From: Peptococcaceae bacterium UBA7185
GTDB taxonomy: Bacteria; Bacillota; Peptococcia; Peptococcales; Peptococcaceae
Direction of reading: 5' to 3'
Length of the DNA stretch: 15,956 nt
NCBI GenBank assembly: GCA_002491065.1
Contig: DKVF01000082.1
Span: 18,039-33,994, forward strand
The position numbers and the translations under genes are program-made. Position 1 is the stretch's first letter, and each line of letters begins with the position of its first letter. Under the pieces are notes generated by a model that saw only the letters and a list, made by a program, of their open reading frames with translations, was not told the DNA's origin and searched no databases. Below are positions 1-7,227 of this stretch, in pieces.

Positions 1-84
1 GAGTTATAAGAAAAATCTTTTCTAAAAAATAGAAAACAATGAATATATTTTTTTGAAGGGCTTTCCCAAATATAAGCGGAATAG

Positions 85-90
85 TATAAT
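85..90 (+). promoter_or_regulatory. Likely -10 box of the patatin/lipid-kinase operon
   Basis: A perfect TATAAT lies about 58 bases before the chosen start of the patatin gene. At a 16-18 base spacing I see no good -35 box (TTTCCC is the nearest), so only the -10 is supported. The first 60 bases of the window are AT-rich and hold no gene I can recognise. Confidence 0.4.
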
Positions 91-147
91 AGCGTAACAA
101 ACATAACGCAATACATGGTTTTAACACATACAGAGGGGATGAACAAC

Positions 148-987
148 ATGCCGGGACTGGTTTTAGAAGGGGGAACCTTTCGCCCCATTTTTAGTGCTGG
201 TGTAATGGATGCCATGTTGGCACATGACATTATGTTTCCATATTGTGTCGGAGTTTCCGCAGGGATTACCGACGGTTTTTCCTATATATCACGACAACCT
301 GGACGCAACCTAGAAGTTTTAAAACAATACCGCTGTGACAAACGCTATATCGGTGCAGGCAATTTTCTCAAATGCCGTAGCTTATTCGGTTTGCAGTTTG
401 CCTTTGAGGATGTTCCCAACCATTTGATTCCTTTCGACTGGGAAACCTTCGCCCAATATGACGGCACATATCTGGTAGGTGTCACCAATGCCCGCACCGG
501 AAAAACCGAATATTTAAACGGAAAGGAATTAGACAGGGCCAATACCATGGTCAAAGCGACCTGCGCCATTCCGCTGGTGTTTCCCGCAATCGCTCTGAAC
601 GGACAAAATTATTTTGACGGCGGTATTTGCGACCCCATTCCGGTACGCAAAGCTCTAGCTGACGGCAATAAAAAATTACTGATCGTGTTGACCAGACCTA
701 AGGGCTATCAGAAAAAACTGACCCGCAGCAATAAAGTGGCGGCAAGGGTATTAAGGCGAAAATATCCCGCTCTGGTAGAGCCTCTGTTGACACGGCATCA
801 CAAATATAACGAAACCATACGCTTTTGTGAAGAGCTGGAGCAGCAGGGAAAAGCTGTGCTGCTGCGGCCGGCAGAAGAAGGAATTATTGACAGCTTTGAA
901 AAAGACATTGATAAAATAGAAGCAAGCTATCAATATGGATATCATTTAGCAGAACAGCATATAGATGAAATTGCAGCTTTATTTTAG
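148..987 (+). CDS. Patatin-like phospholipase family protein
   Basis: This is a 279-residue serine lipid acyl hydrolase of the patatin family, probably acting on membrane phospholipids at the cytoplasmic face. The nucleophile elbow GVSAG puts the catalytic Ser at residue 37, and the matching Asp is in the DGG motif at residue 157, so the Ser-Asp dyad is intact. The N-terminal oxyanion-hole loop reads EGGTFRP, where the family usually has GGGxRG; this could change activity. There is no signal peptide. An in-frame ATG exists at 115 and another at 139. The AGAGGGG at 132-138 abuts the 139 ATG but lies nine bases before the ATG at 148, and MPGLVLEGG is the usual family N-terminus, so 148 is chosen. 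The lipid kinase follows 12 bases later, which suggests shared lipid turnover work. The family call is firm; the substrate is unknown. Confidence 0.88.
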   Translation: MPGLVLEGGTFRPIFSAGVMDAMLAHDIMFPYCVGVSAGITDGFSYISRQPGRNLEVLKQYRCDKRYIGAGNFLKCRSLFGLQFAFEDVPNHLIPFDWETFAQYDGTYLVGVTNARTGKTEYLNGKELDRANTMVKATCAIPLVFPAIALNGQNYFDGGICDPIPVRKALADGNKKLLIVLTRPKGYQKKLTRSNKVAARVLRRKYPALVEPLLTRHHKYNETIRFCEELEQQGKAVLLRPAEEGIIDSFEKDIDKIEASYQYGYHLAEQHIDEIAALF

Positions 988-999
988 GGGGAGACGGCT

Positions 1000-1923
1000 G
1001 TGCAGAAAACATTACTCTTTTTGGTAAATCCCAAAGCGGGTAAATCAGAAATAAAAAACAGCGTGTTGGACATTATTGACGAATTTGTAAAACATGACTG
1101 GAAAGTGGTGGTGCGCACCACACAATACTCGGGAGAAATCTCTGAAATTATTCACACCGAAGCCTGTCACTACGATTTAATCGTTTGCTCTGGCGGAGAT
1201 GGCACATTAAATGAAGCGGTAGGCGGCTTGATACAGACCGACTGCAAACCGCAACTGGGATACATTCCTGCCGGTACCACCAATGATTTTGCGGTCAGCT
1301 TGGACATTCCCCGCAATATGCAGGAAGCCGCTGCAAATATTGTCACCGGCAGACCCTTTCCCTGTGATGTGGGCATGTTCAATGAACGCCATTTCGTCTA
1401 TGTAGCTGCCTTTGGAGCATTTACCGAGGTAAGCTATTCCACACCGCAGCAATACAAAAACCTGTTGGGACGGGCGGCATATATTTTAGAAGGCATTAAA
1501 CACTTGGCTGAGATTAAATCCTATCAGCTCACCGTAGAATACGGAGAAGAAACAATCAGCGGAGAATTTATTTATGGTATGATTTCTAACTCTACCTCAG
1601 TAGGTGGATTCAAAATGAACACCCGCGCCAACGTGTCTATGAACGACGGTCTGTTGGAGGTATTATTGGTCAAAAAACCGCGGAATCCGGTAGAATTGCA
1701 GGCCACCATTGCAGCACTGTTGTTGAACGATATGAGCAATTCCTGTCTGCATGCATTTCGCGCCAGTGAGTTAAAAATATCTTCCCAGGAAGATGTCTCC
1801 TGGACACTGGACGGCGAATTTGGAGGCAACTTACAGGATATCACCATCAAAGTACTACCCCGCGCCTACGAAATCATTGTGCCCAAGGAAGCAACACCGA
1901 CAGAACCCGAGGCAAACGCTTAA
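1000..1923 (+). CDS. Diacylglycerol kinase-family lipid kinase (YegS/DgkB type)
   Basis: This is a 307-residue soluble lipid kinase of the DAGK catalytic family, which phosphorylates diacylglycerol or a related lipid with ATP. The visible family motifs are NPKAG at 10-14, the nucleotide-binding GGDGT at 65-69 followed by Glu72, and IPAGTTNDFA at 89-98. The C-terminal lobe carries the usual DGE segment (WTLDGEFGG), and length is normal for the family. The start is GTG, placed by AGGGGGAG at 986-993. It follows the patatin gene by 12 bases, so the two are almost certainly co-transcribed. A phospholipase plus a lipid kinase suggests salvage or remodelling of membrane lipid products; that link is inference. 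A strong terminator lies about 55 bases downstream. In Bacillota the family member DgkB recycles diacylglycerol from lipoteichoic acid synthesis, but the exact substrate cannot be read here. Confidence 0.92.
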   Translation: MQKTLLFLVNPKAGKSEIKNSVLDIIDEFVKHDWKVVVRTTQYSGEISEIIHTEACHYDLIVCSGGDGTLNEAVGGLIQTDCKPQLGYIPAGTTNDFAVSLDIPRNMQEAAANIVTGRPFPCDVGMFNERHFVYVAAFGAFTEVSYSTPQQYKNLLGRAAYILEGIKHLAEIKSYQLTVEYGEETISGEFIYGMISNSTSVGGFKMNTRANVSMNDGLLEVLLVKKPRNPVELQATIAALLLNDMSNSCLHAFRASELKISSQEDVSWTLDGEFGGNLQDITIKVLPRAYEIIVPKEATPTEPEANA

Positions 1924-1978
1924 AGTATCGCTGAAAAAGATGAACACACATAAGTAGAAGGCTTCATAAAGAAGTTGA

Positions 1979-2016
1979 GGGCAAGACAGACCACAACGGT
2001 CTGCCTTGCCCTTTTT
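1979..2016 (+). terminator. Intrinsic terminator of the patatin/lipid-kinase operon
   Basis: A 14-position stem (1979-1992 with 1998-2011, one A-C mismatch) encloses the loop ACAAC and is followed by TTTTT at 2012-2016. It lies 55 bases after the lipid kinase stop. The - strand side lacks a T run, so it serves mainly the + strand. Confidence 0.9.
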
Positions 2017-2119
2017 ATACTGTATCACCCACTCTAACACGTCCGGGGAAAGCGCCTGTGAGCGCGCGGTAACTACCCAAGCTTTAAATTTGGCTTGTTT
2101 CCTGAAAAATTGTACCGTT

Positions 2120-2629
2120 TCACACTTTTCCCCGCGTCAAACAAACCCCGGCGATTGCTCCCATCAAGGCAAGCGGTGCGATTCTAACGAACAGCCACTC
2201 AAATCCGTGAATCAAGACTCCGACTACTGCGGTTTCAGGGTGGCTATAATCCCAGCCCAGGTAGGGACTGTTTAACAAGATTAGGGCTATAAAAATAGCT
2301 ACTGTAACCGTACACAGTACTATAAAAAGCCAATGAATCGTTTTTTGTCTTGTTGCCTTTCTATGCGCAAGCTGCAGGTTTATGACCTCAAGTTTCTCAG
2401 CAATTGCTCTCAAGTCATCCACTTTCGTCTCAACAATGGTTTCTCCAAGCAATGTGCTTACAGGTGTTTCAAATACCTCCGACAGCGCAATCAGCATATC
2501 GGAATCTGGCACCGACAGCCCTTTTTCCCATTTAGAAATTGTTTGCCGCACTACATTCAACTTGATTGCCAGTTCCTCTTGCGAAAGTCCCTTGGATTTT
2601 CTAATTGTTTTAATATTTTCATTTAGCAT
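2120..2629 (-). CDS. XRE-family regulator with C-terminal membrane segments
   Basis: This is a 169-residue protein with an N-terminal Cro/C1-type helix-turn-helix at about residues 5-60 (core KGLSQEELAIKLNVVRQTIS). A charged linker (66-96) follows, then a strongly hydrophobic span at 99-119 and a second at about 147-165. It is therefore likely a membrane-tethered DNA-binding repressor; this layout is common in Bacillota but its targets vary. The reading frame extends to 2686. The start at 2629 is chosen because AAAGGAGGG sits eight bases upstream and the HTH begins at once. A promoter and a 7-bp dyad over its -35 box lie just upstream, which suggests autoregulation. The AI-2E permease gene lies upstream on the same strand, separated by 118 bases. 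No ligand or signal is evident. Confidence 0.85.
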   Translation of the reverse strand: MLNENIKTIRKSKGLSQEELAIKLNVVRQTISKWEKGLSVPDSDMLIALSEVFETPVSTLLGETIVETKVDDLRAIAEKLEVINLQLAHRKATRQKTIHWLFIVLCTVTVAIFIALILLNSPYLGWDYSHPETAVVGVLIHGFEWLFVRIAPLALMGAIAGVCLTRGKV

Positions 2630-2653
2630 CAGGAATGCCCTCCTTTCACTGCT

Positions 2654-2682
2654 ATCATACAGAGGAAAGCCCGTTGCTACAA
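2654..2682 (-). promoter_or_regulatory. Promoter of the XRE regulator gene
   Basis: On the - strand, TTGTAG (2677-2682) and TATGAT (2654-2659) are separated by exactly 17 bases. Transcription would start near 2647, giving a leader of about 18 bases that holds the Shine-Dalgarno site. The -35 box lies inside the inverted repeat at 2672-2688. Confidence 0.6.
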
Positions 2683-2688
2683 GCAACG
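2672..2688. promoter_or_regulatory. Candidate operator: 7-bp dyad over the -35 box
   Basis: CGTTGCT and AGCAACG form a perfect inverted repeat around the three-base centre ACA, and the dyad covers the -35 box of the XRE gene promoter. A dyad in that place is what an autorepressing XRE protein would bind; this is inference. I found no second copy elsewhere in the window. It could also form a small RNA hairpin, but no T run follows. Confidence 0.4.
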
Positions 2689-2747
2689 CAAATTAACATT
2701 GCCGTTTTCTTTCGGTAAATACAATCATGTCCCCGTCTGCGCGCCTG

Positions 2748-3875
2748 TCACTGCTCCATATCCGCTGCTCTGCGTTTTACATCATCGGCAAAGATTTTGT
2801 ATAGCGCTGCGCTCAGCGGAACGCCTAGAAGCATTCCGGATACCCCCAACACACCGCCTCCCACTGTAACGGCAGCCAACACCCACAGTCCCGGCAAGCC
2901 AATGGAATTACCCACTACACGGGGATAAATCAAATTTCCTTCTATCTGCTGCAAAATGACTAAAAACACCAAAAAAATCAACGCCTTCAAGGGATCTACC
3001 GTAAAAATCATAAATGCACCCAACGCACCGCCAATGTACGCCCCCGCCACGGGAATCAATGCTGACACGCCGATGATAGTGCCAGTCATCACTGCATAAG
3101 GCAAGCGCAGCAGCGTCATGCCCAGAGCGCACAGCACACCTAAAATAACTGCCTCCATGCACTGGCCCACGATGAAATTAGTAAAAGACTCGTCCACTGT
3201 GCGCAACACATAGAGGAGCTTTTCCTTTTGCTGCGGTTTCAGGTAGACTTCCATAATTTTCATCCCCTGGGCATGGAGCTTTTCCTTGCTGAACAGCAAA
3301 TAAATAGCGAAAATCAATCCGATTACAAAACGCACCAACTTGCCCACTGCGGATGTGGCCAGCCCCACTACAGAGGTAAACATACCGCCGGCGCCAACCG
3401 CCAATGTGTTCATCATTTTCTTCAGCGAATCCGCCCAATCCAAATCCATTTGTTCCAACATCTGCTGAATTGCCGGCAGTTGGTCGGCATTGGCAATGCC
3501 CCATGCGCGCACTTCATCCCATACAACGGGAATTTCCCGCGCAATCAGCTCAATACTGGAGACAAACTCCGGCAAAACAATATTGATAATGAGCAGCAAG
3601 ATAATAAATAACACCACAAATGCCAGCAGTACAGATACCAGACGACGGCTTTTCTGTACAAGTACGCTGGTGGAATGGGGAAAATAGAGACTCTCGATTT
3701 TCTTCATCAAAATGTTCAGCACATAGGCAATCACACATCCCCAGACCAATGGGGAGGCTGCGCTCCATACTACACCGCCTAATTTTATAATATCAGAAAA
3801 ATATTTTACTGCCAGATAAAGTGCGGCGAAAATCATGGCAAACTGAGTAAATTTTTTTAGGGATAATTGATTCAT
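2748..3875 (-). CDS. AI-2E family transporter (YdbI/PerM-type permease)
   Basis: This is a 375-residue integral membrane protein of the AI-2E exporter family (PF01594). Hydrophobic spans are seen at about residues 11-28, 36-56, 76-101, and 155-175, with further spans through the C-terminal half. The family's C-terminal signature is clear: IGLPGLWVLAAVTVGGG followed by GMLLGVPLSAALYKI. Members have been linked to autoinducer-2 export, sodium/proton exchange, or unknown substrates, so the name is a family label only. The frame extends to 3911, but the Met at 3875 is chosen because AAAGAGGTG lies ten bases upstream and the text before it is not membrane-like. The XRE regulator gene follows on the same strand. 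A regulatory link is possible but not shown, because the regulator has its own promoter. Confidence 0.88.
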   Translation of the reverse strand: MNQLSLKKFTQFAMIFAALYLAVKYFSDIIKLGGVVWSAASPLVWGCVIAYVLNILMKKIESLYFPHSTSVLVQKSRRLVSVLLAFVVLFIILLLIINIVLPEFVSSIELIAREIPVVWDEVRAWGIANADQLPAIQQMLEQMDLDWADSLKKMMNTLAVGAGGMFTSVVGLATSAVGKLVRFVIGLIFAIYLLFSKEKLHAQGMKIMEVYLKPQQKEKLLYVLRTVDESFTNFIVGQCMEAVILGVLCALGMTLLRLPYAVMTGTIIGVSALIPVAGAYIGGALGAFMIFTVDPLKALIFLVFLVILQQIEGNLIYPRVVGNSIGLPGLWVLAAVTVGGGVLGVSGMLLGVPLSAALYKIFADDVKRRAADMEQ

Positions 3876-3960
3876 AACATTTCTGCACCTCTTTCCAGAT
3901 TTAACTTCCATAAAATAAATATTCCCCTGCCGCTGGCAAAATCCTTCCCCCTATAAACAG

Positions 3961-4005
3961 AATATCAGGGCCGCCATATCTATTCGATACAACAGCCCTG
4001 ATATT
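3961..4005. terminator. Long hairpin in the htrA / AI-2E intergenic region, terminator-like
   Basis: AATATCAGGGC (3961-3971) and GCCCTGATATT (3995-4005) form a perfect 11-bp stem around a 23-base loop. It lies downstream of htrA and upstream of the AI-2E gene, so it may end htrA transcripts. Neither strand has a strong T run after the stem, which weakens a simple intrinsic-terminator reading. Confidence 0.4.
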
Positions 4006-4105
4006 TTAGGGAGAATATATATATTACAATGTGCATCCTGGAGGGGAGTCAGATGCAGTTACGGAATAATTCTCACGCTATATGGCCATCCATGCTTTTG
4101 CAAAT

Positions 4106-4121
4106 TGTTTCACGTGAGACA
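4106..4121. promoter_or_regulatory. parS-like ParB binding site (15 of 16 positions)
   Basis: TGTTTCACGTGAGACA differs by one base from the parS consensus TGTTTCACGTGAAACA known from Bacillus and conserved across most bacteria. It lies just past the 3' end of htrA, outside any confident gene. It is flanked by TTTGCAAA at 4097-4104 and 4122-4129, making a larger symmetrical block. ParB would load here and recruit SMC for chromosome segregation. A perfect copy at 11512-11527 supports the call. Confidence 0.72.
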
Positions 4122-4132
4122 TTTGCAAATTT

Positions 4133-5356
4133 TTAGTTGTTGCCCTCAGCCAACGTCACATTGGCAGTAACCTTTTGTCCGTTGCGATCAGCCAACACGC
4201 GCAGTGTATCACCCACCTTGCAGTTGTCGATGATGTCACTCAAATCGTCAAAGCTCTGAATCAACGTATCATTCACCTTATAGATGATGTCTCCGGCTCG
4301 CAAGCCTGCACGTTCTGCCGGACCGCCCTTCATAACATCTGCAATCTGAATGCCCATAGGAATTTCATATTTCTCAGCGGTACTTTCATCCACCTGATAC
4401 TGGCTGTTGATAGTCACACCCATGTAAGGACGGCTCACATGACCTTTGCTGATCAATTCTTCTACAATTGGTTTAACCTCGTTGATACTCAGCGCAAATC
4501 CCATACCCTCAGCATTGGAAGCCACCAGCTTAGCACTGTTGATCCCGATGACTTCTCCTTTGCTGTTCACCAAAGCGCCGCCGCTGTTTCCGCTGTTGAT
4601 GGCGGCATTGGTCTGAATCAGCGTCATAGCGTCTGTATAGTTGGTCAGTTGTCGGTTCAATCCGCTGACAATCCCGTCTGTCACAGTATTTTCATATCCC
4701 AGAGGATTGCCGATAGCTACCACCAGTTCCCCGATTTGCAAGTCATCAGAATCGCCCAATGTAGCGGCAGGCAGATTTTGCGCTTCTACTTTGAGCACTG
4801 CCAAGTCGCTGGAAGAATCAGCTCCTACAATGCGGGCGTCATATTCGGCGCCGTCGCTCAATGTGACTGTCACAGAAGTGGCATTCTCAATCACGTGATA
4901 ATTGGTAATCACATAACCGTCTTCACTGTAAATAATACCTGAACCGCTTCCCAGTTCCTGGTTGTCAATCTGCCGTCCCCAATAGTTATACGTGCCATAA
5001 GTTTTGACACCTACCACAGAAGGCATGACCTTCTGCGCTATAGCAACCACTGGAGAAATCTGGCTTTTGTTGCCGATGAGCTGTACCTGCTGTCCGGTTC
5101 CACTGGTATTGCTCAATTCTTCCGCTGCATTCCGCATGGTCATATTGGCCCCGATAGCGCCGCCAATTCCGCCGCCTAAGAGGGAACAAATCAGTCCAGT
5201 TGCTACCACAGCCTTGAAACCATTGGACTTTTTATTTTTTTTATCTTTTTTCGGCGCTTCCTTGTAAACAACTTCTTCCATACGCACTGCAGCGTCCTGT
5301 ATATCCTGTGAGGCAACGTGCGCCTCCTGGAAAGCGTCATATTTTTCATCTAACAT
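4133..5356 (-). CDS. htrA: Membrane-anchored HtrA/DegP-type serine protease with one PDZ domain
   Basis: This is a 407-residue envelope quality-control protease. A cytoplasmic lysine-rich N-terminus (1-46) is followed by a glycine-rich membrane anchor at about 47-72. The trypsin-like domain spans about 95-300 with catalytic His154 (TNYHV), Asp184 (SSDLAVLKV) and Ser258 (NSGNSGG), all intact. One PDZ domain covers about 310-400, with GLRAGDII as its core. The protease would face the outside and degrade misfolded exported proteins. A GTG codon at 5365 opens the frame nine bases earlier, but the GAGGAG site is eight bases before the ATG at 5356 and only one base before that GTG, so 5356 is preferred. 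It is divergent from the radical SAM gene. A TATAAT at 5442-5447 on the - strand is a possible -10 box, though its -35 is poor. Confidence 0.95.
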   Translation of the reverse strand: MLDEKYDAFQEAHVASQDIQDAAVRMEEVVYKEAPKKDKKNKKSNGFKAVVATGLICSLLGGGIGGAIGANMTMRNAAEELSNTSGTGQQVQLIGNKSQISPVVAIAQKVMPSVVGVKTYGTYNYWGRQIDNQELGSGSGIIYSEDGYVITNYHVIENATSVTVTLSDGAEYDARIVGADSSSDLAVLKVEAQNLPAATLGDSDDLQIGELVVAIGNPLGYENTVTDGIVSGLNRQLTNYTDAMTLIQTNAAINSGNSGGALVNSKGEVIGINSAKLVASNAEGMGFALSINEVKPIVEELISKGHVSRPYMGVTINSQYQVDESTAEKYEIPMGIQIADVMKGGPAERAGLRAGDIIYKVNDTLIQSFDDLSDIIDNCKVGDTLRVLADRNGQKVTANVTLAEGNN

Positions 5357-5530
5357 ATTCAACACTCCTCGTTCACCATATTGTCTTACTTATTGTAACC
5401 ATTTTCTTGCTGCAACAATCTGCGTTTACTTTACATTTTTTATTATAGCGAACTTTTTTGATGAATTGGTTATCAATTATTCAAGGAATTGTTAAGAAAA
5501 TTTTTATCATCACTCCAAAAAAACAAGCTG

Positions 5531-5559
5531 TTGACGAACCTTGCAAAAGCTTCTACAAT
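5531..5559 (+). promoter_or_regulatory. Near-consensus sigma-A promoter of the radical SAM gene
   Basis: TTGACG (5531-5536) and TACAAT (5554-5559) are spaced by exactly 17 bases. The predicted start of transcription near 5566 leaves about 100 bases of leader before the ATG at 5665. The structured element begins almost at once, at 5572. Confidence 0.8.
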
Positions 5560-5571
5560 TAGAAGAAGAAC

Positions 5572-5656
5572 CTATAGTGCTTGAGCGTTCACTGAAAAGG
5601 ACCTTGCTTTTCAGGACGGAAACTCAAATATAGAATATGATACTGTATAAAAGGAG
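5572..5656 (+). ncRNA. Structured 5' leader, candidate cis-regulatory RNA (unassigned)
   Basis: Three nested helices are visible. CTATA (5572-5576) pairs with TATAG (5629-5633). TTGAG (5581-5585) pairs with CTCAA (5623-5627). CTGAAAAG (5592-5599) pairs perfectly with CTTTTCAG (5607-5614) and closes the loop GACCTTG. An asymmetric internal loop, CGTTCA opposite GACGGAAA, separates the last two helices. Loop bases CCTT (5602-5605) are complementary to AAGG (5651-5654) in the Shine-Dalgarno sequence AAAAGGAG (5649-5656), so a pseudoknot could hide the ribosome site. The CGTTCA/GACGGAA pair recalls part of the glutamine riboswitch core, but that motif's other elements are missing. I cannot assign it to a known class. 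Confidence 0.5.
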
Positions 5657-5664
5657 TTTTTTTC

Positions 5665-7059
5665 ATGGAAAATTTAGATTTCAGCCGAATTCACCGTTTT
5701 CATTTTGAAGACCTGAATATTCTCTTAGATGTAAACAGCGGCTCTGTACATGTCATCGACCAACCCACATGGGATTTTTTGGATTATCTGCTGGTCAACC
5801 CATTTGAAACAGCGGTGTCCATGATGATGGAGCAATATGGCTATGAGGAAACCATCAGTGTAGTAGATGATCTGGGGGATTTGATGCAAGCCGGTCAACT
5901 GTTCAGTGATGATCGCACGCTGGCTGATTTTACACCTCACACAGAGCCTATTGTAAAAGCCATCTGTCTGCATATGGCCCACGATTGCAATTTGCGCTGC
6001 GGATATTGTTTTGCCGACAGCGGCGCATACCACGGTCAGCGCTCTCTGATGAGCCTGGAAACGGGCAAAAAGGCTCTCGATTTTCTCATCAAAGCGTCCA
6101 AGCATCGCAAACACATCGAAGTGGATTTCTTTGGCGGCGAGCCGCTGCTCAATTTTGACGTCTGCAAAGAACTGGTGGCCTATGGCAAAGAGCAGGGCAA
6201 ACTGCACAACAAAATTTTCAAGTTCACCCTCACCACAAACGGTGTACTTCTCACCAAAGAGGTGCAGGACTTTTTAAATGAAGAGGGAATCAGCGCTGTA
6301 CTCAGCCTGGACGGACGCAAAGAAACCAACGACCGCATGCGGCAATTCCCCAATGGTACCGGCTCTTACGACGCCATTGTACAGAATTTTCAGGATTTCG
6401 TAAAAACCCGTAACGGACAGGAATATTATCTGAGAGGCACCTATACGCACCACAATACTGATTTCGCCGCTGATGTGGCCCATATGGTAGACTTGGGCTT
6501 CCGCGAATTATCCATGGAGCCAGTGGTCGCACCTGCTGAAATGGACTATGCCCTCACCGATGAGGATGTCTTTGCCGCCTGTAAGGAATATGACAAACTG
6601 GCGCGTCATTATTTGAGTTACGTACAAAAGGGAGATCCCTATAACTTCTTCCATTTCAATGTGGATTTGAGTGGTGGTCCCTGCTTGCCCAAACGTCTCA
6701 GCGGCTGTGGTGCAGGTCACGACTATCTGGCTATCAGTCCTGAGGGGGATTTGTATCCCTGTCATCAGTTTGTGGGTGAAGAAGCCTACAAAGTGGGCAC
6801 TGTAGACACTGGCATCGTAAATTATGATCTATGCCGCCAATTCCAACAGAGCAACGTCTTGAGTAAAGAAGCTTGTATGCGCTGCTGGGCTCGTTATTAT
6901 TGCAGCGGCGGCTGCCACGCCAACAATATCCGCTACGGCGGCAGTCTCACGCAGCCCTATGATAAAGGCTGCACGCTGCAGAAAAAACGCCTGGAAACTG
7001 CTATCGGCGTACAGGTGAAAAAAGCGCTGCTACAGGAAAACAATGACACAGAAAATTAA
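5665..7059 (+). CDS. scfB: SCIFF-type radical SAM/SPASM peptide maturase
   Basis: This is a 464-residue enzyme closely resembling the maturases (TIGR03974 family) that form thioether bonds in SCIFF, the six-cysteine ribosomal peptide. The N-terminus (IHRFHFEDLNILLDVNSGSV) matches their peptide-recognition-like region. The radical SAM cluster is Cys108, Cys112 and Cys115 (CxxxCxxC), with GGEP at 157-160 for SAM binding. The C-terminal SPASM region for two more iron-sulfur clusters has Cys340, 348, 366, 404, 407, 413, 417 and 436, including CWARYYCSGGC. The start at 5665 follows AAAAGGAG by eight bases. In Clostridia the precursor gene scfA normally sits directly upstream. Here there is a promoter and structured leader instead, and I see no precursor in the window. 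The family is firm; use of the symbol rests on resemblance without the partner gene. Confidence 0.88.
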   Translation: MENLDFSRIHRFHFEDLNILLDVNSGSVHVIDQPTWDFLDYLLVNPFETAVSMMMEQYGYEETISVVDDLGDLMQAGQLFSDDRTLADFTPHTEPIVKAICLHMAHDCNLRCGYCFADSGAYHGQRSLMSLETGKKALDFLIKASKHRKHIEVDFFGGEPLLNFDVCKELVAYGKEQGKLHNKIFKFTLTTNGVLLTKEVQDFLNEEGISAVLSLDGRKETNDRMRQFPNGTGSYDAIVQNFQDFVKTRNGQEYYLRGTYTHHNTDFAADVAHMVDLGFRELSMEPVVAPAEMDYALTDEDVFAACKEYDKLARHYLSYVQKGDPYNFFHFNVDLSGGPCLPKRLSGCGAGHDYLAISPEGDLYPCHQFVGEEAYKVGTVDTGIVNYDLCRQFQQSNVLSKEACMRCWARYYCSGGCHANNIRYGGSLTQPYDKGCTLQKKRLETAIGVQVKKALLQENNDTEN

Positions 7060-7227
7060 TTCTTCTTGCGTCTTATCACAGGCGAGACATCGATGTGGTA
7101 TTTTCCAGTACAGCTCCAACCAGCAGACCTAGCAGTATTTCTGGAGCATACTATTTGAGGAATACGCTCTGGAGTGAAACAATCTTTTTCAATACAATCC
7201 GTTTGAAATAATACTTTCTGACATAAA

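Larger units (their letters stand above)
5357..5664. other. Divergent intergenic region between htrA and the radical SAM gene
   Basis: These 308 bases hold the htrA leader with a possible - strand TATAAT at 5442-5447, a strong + strand promoter at 5531-5559, and a structured leader at 5572-5633. I searched all frames for a cysteine-rich SCIFF-like peptide of about 45 codons and found none here. Confidence 0.7.

Noticed and set aside
2006..2275. An 89-codon + strand frame after the lipid kinase terminator
   Set aside because: It begins at the terminator T run, has no ribosome site and overlaps the XRE gene on the other strand.
4891..4898. TCACGTGA inside htrA as a third parS site
   Set aside because: Only the central eight bases match; the flanks (TCAA and TAAT) do not fit the parS consensus.
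4175..4942. A 255-codon + strand frame opposite htrA
   Set aside because: It is the antisense shadow of a well-supported protease gene; its His- and Cys-rich translation has no family features.
5572..5633. Full glutamine riboswitch call for the radical SAM leader
   Set aside because: CGTTCA and GACGGAA match part of that core, but the following GUAGG segment, the third helix and the closing AACG strand are not found downstream.
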